29,061 bases of DNA, from assembly GCA_905215445.1 (NCBI GenBank), contig CAJMPZ010000027.1, forward strand, positions 1 through 29,061, in the 5' to 3' direction. How positions within the stretch are numbered: the first letter of the stretch is position 1; each line of letters opens with the position of its first letter. Under the pieces are notes generated by a model, which was not told the DNA's origin, ran no database searches, and saw only the letters and a program-made list of their open reading frames with translations. The translations under genes and the position numbers were made by a program. Below, one piece after another: positions 24,192 through 29,061 of this stretch. The stretch is from an uncultured bacterium. GTDB lineage: Bacteria > Actinomycetota > Coriobacteriia > Coriobacteriales > Coriobacteriaceae.

Positions 24192-24421
24192 CCGAACAAG
24201 CTCCTATCGATCGAGCAACACCCTATGCAACGAATTGCAAGCGTTCGTATCATTCAAAACCGCAGCGTATGGTTGTGGACTTTTACATATCTCGAACGCT
24301 GCTGCGCGATATGTCCCTATTTACGCCGCTCATGCGGAGCACCGTTGCGCCAAGGGCTAGGCGTCCCCGCCAATCTGCCTGCCGAGTCCATCAATGGCCC
24401 GCGCACCGTCTCGACACGCCG
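24192..24421. other. Spacer between tauE and its broken paralogue
   Basis: 230 nt. It contains an 8-bp inverted repeat (AGCGTTCG near 24241 with CGAACGCT near 24293). No firm promoter or gene is seen. Confidence 0.4.
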
Positions 24422-24671
24422 CTAGTAGTTAGCGAAGTAATCCTGGTTGAAGATGCACGCGTAGACGACGTCGAGCAGCAGCGCGGTGGAAACGCTCATG
24501 GCGAAGTGCCCGATGTTGTCCTCGCGGTGCATCCGGACAGGAAGTTGATGGTCGCCACGTCGGCGACACCCACGGCGTCCATCACGGGCTTAATGATGAT
24601 GCCCCGCCGACACCGCAGATGGCACTGATGGTAGAGGCGAAAAACGCAATGGCGAATACGATTGCTAGCAT
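24422..24671 (-). pseudogene. Broken TauE/SafE remnant
   Basis: From ATG at 24671 the frame reads MLAIVFAIAFFASTISAICGVGG, then a single missing G in a G-run causes a frameshift. In the next frame IIIKPVMDAVGVADVATINFLSG follows, closely parallel to the intact neighbour's CGIGGGVIIKPVVDAM...VSFLSS. After that homology stops. A short third stretch (MHREDNIGHFAMSV... to ANY, stop at 24422-24424) may be the C-terminus of the same or another membrane protein joined by deletion. No start with a ribosome site supports a functional product. Confidence 0.7.
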
Positions 24672-24692
24672 ATGAAGCGCCTAGACTCTTCC

Positions 24693-25304
24693 CTACTTGT
24701 CAGGCATGGCTGCTGCGAGCGTCCGCTCAGCGCGCTCGCAATAGGACGCGGCGCGCCCCTCGTCACCCTTGTTCTCGTACTGAACCGAGAGCATCTGGCA
24801 GAGCAGGGCCTCTTCCATGCCAGCCGCCTCCGACAACGCGCGCTCCATCTCGTCGATATAGGCATACGAGCCCTTGAGGAAGACGTCATAGGTGCGACGG
24901 TCGGCACGCGCAGCCTCGCGATCACCGTGCTCCTCGAGGTAGGAGAGCACCTCGCGTGCGTGGGGCTCATCCCCGATCTCCACGTAGAAGGAGAACGCCT
25001 TTGCCGCCAGCGCGAGTGTCTGCTCCTCGCTCATCTTGAGCGAACCCATCTCGCGGATGATGCGCTCGGATGCCTCGACGTCATCCATGGCAAGAGCTGC
25101 GTTCAAGCGCATGAAAAGCACGTTGTACTTGGGGTACAGCACGCTAGTGAGCGGGCGGTTCAGGACCTTGAGGTAGTTGTTGAGGTCGCCCTCGCGCAGG
25201 TACGCCTCGAGCTTGGCGAAGGTTGTGCGCTTTTGGACCTCCATGTAAATGGTGAACCCGACCGCAACCACTACGACCACAATGCCGATCGTCTTCATAT
25301 CCAT
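24693..25304 (-). CDS. Membrane-anchored helical-repeat (TPR-like) protein
   Basis: A 203-aa protein of unknown function. Residues 5-20 (TIGIVVVVVAVGFTIY) form a single N-terminal membrane anchor. The remainder is rich in Ala/Leu/Glu helices with TPR-like pairs, for example EQTLALAAKAFSFYVEIGDEPHAREVLSYLEEHGD and the C-terminal MLSVQYENKGDEGRAASYCERAER. It most likely acts as a scaffold at the inner face of the membrane. AAAGG precedes the ATG. It follows the sulfatase by 15 nt, so it is in the same operon. No catalytic motif is seen. Confidence 0.8.
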   Translation of the reverse strand: MDMKTIGIVVVVVAVGFTIYMEVQKRTTFAKLEAYLREGDLNNYLKVLNRPLTSVLYPKYNVLFMRLNAALAMDDVEASERIIREMGSLKMSEEQTLALAAKAFSFYVEIGDEPHAREVLSYLEEHGDREAARADRRTYDVFLKGSYAYIDEMERALSEAAGMEEALLCQMLSVQYENKGDEGRAASYCERAERTLAAAMPDK

Positions 25305-25319
25305 GGATAGGCCTTTCTC

Positions 25320-26804
25320 TTAACGTTGGAGGCGCGAGGGCCGGGGGCGCTCAAGCATAACGGCGGGCGCACGTCCCGCCACCAACTCGCCGTCACGAAC
25401 ATATCCCTCTTCGCGACCAGCGAGCTCCTCAATCAGGCAGGCACGGAGCACGGCGATGCGCGCGGCGCGCTCCGGAGCGTCGATGAGGTCGTGCTCCTCA
25501 CGCGGATCGGCGTCCAGGTCGAAATACTGCTCCATCCCGGTCCGTGTGAACCAGATGTACTTGTCATGCGGGGTCACGATCCACTGGTTGGACTGCTCGC
25601 GGCTGCCGCTGTGCTCGCCGTGCAGGTATGCACGGTTCAGCGGCGCGGCGCCGGTAAGCTCGCCCATGAGCGAGGCGCCCTCCACGCCCTCGGGCACGGG
25701 CAGGTCGCACGCCTCGAGGATGGTGGGCATAAGGTCCATGAGTTCCACCGTGCTCTCGCTCACGCCGCGAACGCGCTCGCCGCCCGGCACATCGACGTTT
25801 TTGCCCACGTGCACGATGAAGGGGATGCGCGCGGAGCCCTCGTAGGGCAACACCTTGCGAAAGAGACTGTGGTCAAAGAGCATCTCGCCGTGGTCGGAGC
25901 AGAACACGATCACGGTGTCGTGGTAGGTCTCGTCGTTCTCGAGCGCCGTGATGAGCCGGCCGATCTGGTGGTCCATATGTGTGATGCAGGCATAATAGCC
26001 CGCCATGGCCTCGCGGCGCAGCTCGGCGTCGCGGCAGCCGTGCACGCTGTCCAAGATCATGCCATCGCGCTCGGTGGCATCGGCGTCATCCCAATCGCCA
26101 GCGGCAGGCGCGCGCAGCTCCATGTCGCGGTACAGATCGAAGTAGGTCTGCGGCGCGTCGAAGGGCGGGTGGGGCCGCACGAAGCTCGTCATGAGGAAGA
26201 ACGGGCGCGTGCGATCGCGGGTCTCCAAAAAGCGGATGGACTCGTCCACCACCCAGTTGGTGGGGTGCAGGCGCTCCTCGTAGGCCCAGGGATGGGTGAT
26301 CCAGGAGTTGTTCTCAACGCCCGAACCGTTCACGTCGGCGAATTCGCCCAGTTCATTTTTGAGGAAGCGCATGTAGTCGTCGGAGACGTTCTGGTGCATC
26401 CAGTACGGCAGGTTCGCCTTGCGGTAGTGGCCGATGTAGCCGTCATGCAGGCGCATGTGCTCGAAGCCGCAGCCCAAACGCGGCGGATGCACGTGCATCT
26501 TGCCTACCACGGCGGTCTGGTAGCCGCCGTCGCGCATCTCCTGCGCGAGCATATGGTCGTACTCCCACGCGATACCGTCCTGGTAACCCACGCGGCCCGT
26601 GCCCGCGGGCGTCTTGCCGCAAAAGAGGGCGGCGCGCGCCGGGATGCAACTCGGGCAGGCGGAGTAGGCGTTCTCGAACAGCATGCCGTCGGCGGCGAGC
26701 GTGTCCAAGTAGGGCGTCTGCACGTCCGGATGGCCGTCGATACCCAGGCAGTCGCCGCGCATCTGGTCGCACATGATAAGGAGAACGTTGGGTTGCTGGG
26801 GCAT
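25320..26804 (-). CDS. Cys-type sulfatase (type I, formylglycine-dependent)
   Basis: A 494-aa alkaline-phosphatase-fold sulfatase that hydrolyses a sulfate ester. The activation motif C53-I-P-A-R57 marks the Cys converted to formylglycine. Metal and active-site positions are visible in NVLLIMCDQMRGD (Asp13), GKMHVHP (Lys/His) and CSDHGEM (Asp/His), and RPHPPFDAP carries another conserved His. There is no signal peptide: the fold starts at residue 5, so it acts in the cytoplasm on imported substrate. The ATG at 26804 is chosen because TTGGAG lies 6 nt before it; an upstream GTG includes that ribosome site inside the gene. The maturase is the next gene upstream. The substrate is unknown. Confidence 0.93.
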   Translation of the reverse strand: MPQQPNVLLIMCDQMRGDCLGIDGHPDVQTPYLDTLAADGMLFENAYSACPSCIPARAALFCGKTPAGTGRVGYQDGIAWEYDHMLAQEMRDGGYQTAVVGKMHVHPPRLGCGFEHMRLHDGYIGHYRKANLPYWMHQNVSDDYMRFLKNELGEFADVNGSGVENNSWITHPWAYEERLHPTNWVVDESIRFLETRDRTRPFFLMTSFVRPHPPFDAPQTYFDLYRDMELRAPAAGDWDDADATERDGMILDSVHGCRDAELRREAMAGYYACITHMDHQIGRLITALENDETYHDTVIVFCSDHGEMLFDHSLFRKVLPYEGSARIPFIVHVGKNVDVPGGERVRGVSESTVELMDLMPTILEACDLPVPEGVEGASLMGELTGAAPLNRAYLHGEHSGSREQSNQWIVTPHDKYIWFTRTGMEQYFDLDADPREEHDLIDAPERAARIAVLRACLIEELAGREEGYVRDGELVAGRAPAVMLERPRPSRLQR

Positions 26805-26905
26805 AGGGAACTCCAAACTCACGGGAACGGGATGAAGATTGAGTGGTCAAGGCGGGAGGGGCGCAGAGCCCCACACAACTACGACGAGGCAAAACCCGGG
26901 CAGGA

Positions 26906-28006
26906 TCAGCGCCGCGTGAACATGCGAGCCACGCGCTGCAGGCCGGGATAGGCGTACTCCAAAAACTCACGCAGCCCGCAGTAGCCCGCATCGTAATAGG
27001 CGATGTTCAGGCGCTTGCAGTTGCGATGGCAAATGCCCTCAAAGGGGCAATCGGCGCACCGCGCGCAATCGCGACGCGGCTCGTTCAAAAACATGCGCAT
27101 GGTCTCACAGGTCGCCATTGCCTCAGGGGAATCGACGCGAATATCGCCCACGCGGTACTCATCCAGCGCATAGAAGTCGCACGGATACACCGAACCGTCG
27201 CTTTCCACCACGAACTGCGGAGCGCAGCGGCCGAGCATACCGCACTGCGACGGAAACTGCCCGAGCGCCATCTGCATGACGTTCTCGAACAGCCAGATGC
27301 TCACATAGCGCCCAGCACCGAGCTCGCGCCACCACAAGTCGAACAAGCGGCGGTAGAACGAGGAGAAGGCACGCGGGTCGAGCGAGAACGTGTCCCGCTC
27401 ATCGTCGAGGCCCGGCAGGCACGGGATGAACTGGATATGGGTGATCTTCTCCTGCTTGATGAAGGAGAAGACGCGCTGTGGATGCGCCGCCATCTGCGAG
27501 GTGAGGACCGAGAGTATGTTGACGTCCACGCCGCGCTCGCGCAGCAGGCGAACGCCGCTCATGACGCGCGCGTACGTAGCGGCACCGTGCGCATCGGGAC
27601 GCATCGAATCGTGCAGGTCGCGATAAGCGTCAACCGAGACTCCGATGAGGAACCCGTGCTCGCGGAAGAACTCGGCCCATTCCTCTTCGATCAGGTAGCC
27701 GTTGGTCTGCAACGCCCAGCTCACCCGCTGGTTCTCACGGCGCTCCTCCACCCGCGCGACGAACGAATGGAAGAAGTCAAGGCCGGCCAGGGTGGGCTCG
27801 CCGCCCTGGAAGGCGAAAGAAATGTGCGCATCACTCGCCACGGCGAGTGCACGGTCGATGATGGCACTTGCCACGTCTTCGCCCATGACGCGGGCGCTCC
27901 GCTCCTCGCGATGAGCAGCGACATCGCAGTAAAAGCAGTACCTGCACCGCATGTTGCAAGCACTCGATGCCGGTTTTATCAAAAAGCCAATATGCTTCGC
28001 GCACAT
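26906..28006 (-). CDS. Anaerobic sulfatase-maturating radical SAM enzyme (anSME)
   Basis: A 366-aa enzyme that oxidises the active-site Cys (or Ser) of sulfatases to formylglycine without oxygen. The radical SAM motif is C17-NMR-C21-RY-C24, followed by FQGGEPTLAG, the SAM-binding segment. The C-terminal SPASM region has C..GRC, SDGSVYPCDFY (with the probable catalytic Asp), and CARCADCPFEGICHRNCKR for two more 4Fe-4S clusters. The ATG at 28006 is chosen because AAGGGGGG lies 8 nt before it; the GTG 7 codons upstream would contain that site. It lies between two sulfatase genes, and the Cys motif of the downstream one fits this maturase. Confidence 0.94.
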   Translation of the reverse strand: MCAKHIGFLIKPASSACNMRCRYCFYCDVAAHREERSARVMGEDVASAIIDRALAVASDAHISFAFQGGEPTLAGLDFFHSFVARVEERRENQRVSWALQTNGYLIEEEWAEFFREHGFLIGVSVDAYRDLHDSMRPDAHGAATYARVMSGVRLLRERGVDVNILSVLTSQMAAHPQRVFSFIKQEKITHIQFIPCLPGLDDERDTFSLDPRAFSSFYRRLFDLWWRELGAGRYVSIWLFENVMQMALGQFPSQCGMLGRCAPQFVVESDGSVYPCDFYALDEYRVGDIRVDSPEAMATCETMRMFLNEPRRDCARCADCPFEGICHRNCKRLNIAYYDAGYCGLREFLEYAYPGLQRVARMFTRR

Positions 28007-28045
28007 GGCACATACCCCCCTTCGCACAGGCTAGCCCTCACTCAT

Positions 28046-28090
28046 CGGGCCGGAAACCACTTCCTTACCCGAGGCGGCGCATCCGGCCCG
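28046..28090 (-). other. Hairpin between sulfatase and anSME genes
   Basis: A perfect 9-bp inverted repeat, CGGGCCGGA (28046-28054) with 28082-28090, and a 27-nt loop, 20 nt past the upstream sulfatase stop. No U-run follows on the minus strand, so read-through into the anSME gene is expected. Confidence 0.5.
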
Positions 28091-28109
28091 CACAATCACC
28101 GCATGAATC

Positions 28110-29061
28110 TTAGGCCAAGCCCAGGCGCTCCTTTTGCTCGGCCGGGGACTCATGCTCCTCCAGGCCGCGCAGCAGCAGGTCAATCATGCGCTGTTCGGCG
28201 TGGTCGTCCTTGCCGGCGAGATTATTAACCTGGCCGTAGTCACTCTCAAGGTCGAACAGCATCGTCTGCTCGACCTCGGCGAGCGGCGTGGCTCCCTCGA
28301 TCTGGGCCGGCTTCTTACAGGGGATCTTGAACAGCGGGTACTTGGTGCGTTTGAAGTAGCGGCCACACTCAATCTCCTCCGGGCAGTCCGAACCCATCTT
28401 TTTGCGGATGGTGTGCGGCAGTGCGGTGTACTCGAAGCACGGCTGGTTGCCGGCGACCGGCGCGCGGAAGTAGGTGTAGCGGCCGTCGGTGACGTTGACG
28501 GTCATGGCGTGCACGCCGTACAGGGCGTAGCCACGCGTGGGCGCGTCAGCATCCGTCATGAGCGGCACGAGGGAGGTGCCGCACACATCTGCGGGAATCT
28601 CGCAGCCGTGGGCTTCAAGCACCGTGGGCATGATGTCGATTGCCTGAGTGAGCTGGCGGGCATGCTCGCCGGCGCGGGCGTTACCCGGGAAGTGCACAAT
28701 GAACGGCAGATGCGCGAGCTCGTTATACAGGTGCATGTAGTTTTTGCCCATGTAGTCGCGCTCGCCCAGGAAATAGCCGTGGTCGGTGGTGACCATGACC
28801 ATGGTATCGTCCAGCATCCCGCGCTCCTCGAGCTTGTCGATGAGCCTACCAAACCAGCGGTCGGTCATGGTGACGAGGGCCTTGTAGCGGCGCTGCAGGT
28901 AGTCCTCCGCGCCCTTGTTGACGTCGGTGGCGGAGACGCGCTTGTACTCAGGAATCTCGAAGTAGTCGCGGTCGAGCTCGCCAGTGCCGCCGTACATCTC
29001 CATGTACTTGTCGGGCACATCGAAGGGCTCGTGCGGGTCGAAGGTCTCAACCATGAGGAAG
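28110..29061 (-). CDS. Sulfatase, C-terminal part (partial)
   Basis: About 317 residues of a second sulfatase; the frame is open at the right edge, reading FLMVETFDPHEPFDVP. VMVTTDHGYFLGERDYMGK carries the conserved metal-binding Asp-His pair. The FDPHEPF segment corresponds to the conserved His region, and PFIVHFPGNARAGEHARQLTQAIDIMPTVLEAHG is typical of the family. The activation motif must lie beyond the window, so Cys versus Ser type cannot be told. It is followed by anSME and the second sulfatase, in one likely operon. Low similarity to the neighbouring sulfatase suggests a different substrate rather than a recent duplication. Confidence 0.9.
   Translation of the reverse strand, partial: FLMVETFDPHEPFDVPDKYMEMYGGTGELDRDYFEIPEYKRVSATDVNKGAEDYLQRRYKALVTMTDRWFGRLIDKLEERGMLDDTMVMVTTDHGYFLGERDYMGKNYMHLYNELAHLPFIVHFPGNARAGEHARQLTQAIDIMPTVLEAHGCEIPADVCGTSLVPLMTDADAPTRGYALYGVHAMTVNVTDGRYTYFRAPVAGNQPCFEYTALPHTIRKKMGSDCPEEIECGRYFKRTKYPLFKIPCKKPAQIEGATPLAEVEQTMLFDLESDYGQVNNLAGKDDHAEQRMIDLLLRGLEEHESPAEQKERLGLA

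Noticed and set aside
25326..28228. Long plus-strand open frames opposite the sulfatase and anSME genes
   Set aside because: Shadow frames of high-GC genes; no ribosome sites or family motifs.

Overview
The window reads as gut-type Coriobacteriia (Actinobacteria), most like Collinsella. This rests on high-GC coding DNA, Coriobacteria-like ribosomal proteins, an anaerobic selenium/molybdenum purine-catabolism module, an oxygen-independent sulfatase system and very dense minus-strand operons. The genus is an inference from protein style; no search was possible.

Left part (1-9721, minus strand): a purine-use operon in the order NCS2 xanthine/uracil-type permease, SsnA amidohydrolase, YgfK flavin/Fe-S oxidoreductase, a four-cluster RnfB-like ferredoxin, and a fused 2Fe-2S/molybdopterin hydroxylase of the selenium-dependent xanthine dehydrogenase type, which runs off the left edge a few residues before its likely end. 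A YheO-like PAS/HTH regulator is divergently transcribed. The 352-bp AT-richer divergent region holds a plausible permease promoter overlapped by a Fur-box-like sequence. The parts suggest purine uptake, then Mo-enzyme hydroxylation, with electrons passing through the polyferredoxin to YgfK. No separate FAD subunit is present in the window.

Centre (10423-16980): a bidirectional terminator, ridA (minus), a large U32 protein and an RluA-type pseudouridine synthase (plus), then a 430-bp non-coding block. That block holds three tandem long palindromes and a strong terminator between two near-identical 40-bp repeats. Next comes a minus-strand pair, a Gfo/Idh/MocA oxidoreductase followed by a DeoR regulator, with repeated GCGTATC-type words in its leader.

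Ribosomal block (17006-22794, minus): L3-L4-L23-L2-S19-L22-S3-L16-L29-S17-L14-L24. It is an S10-type operon without S10 in front and with a terminator right after L24, so L5 and the rest of the spc genes are not attached. Two internal gaps (L23-L2 and S17-L14) carry strong potential hairpins. A 26-bp segment in the L23-L2 gap recurs in the L3 leader.

Right part (23394-29061, minus): a sulfate-ester module consisting of a partial sulfatase, an anaerobic sulfatase-maturating radical SAM enzyme, a second Cys-type sulfatase, a membrane-anchored helical-repeat protein, a broken TauE/SafE remnant and an intact TauE/SafE transporter. The likely scheme is cytoplasmic desulfation of imported sulfated compounds, with the transporter exporting a sulfur oxyanion.
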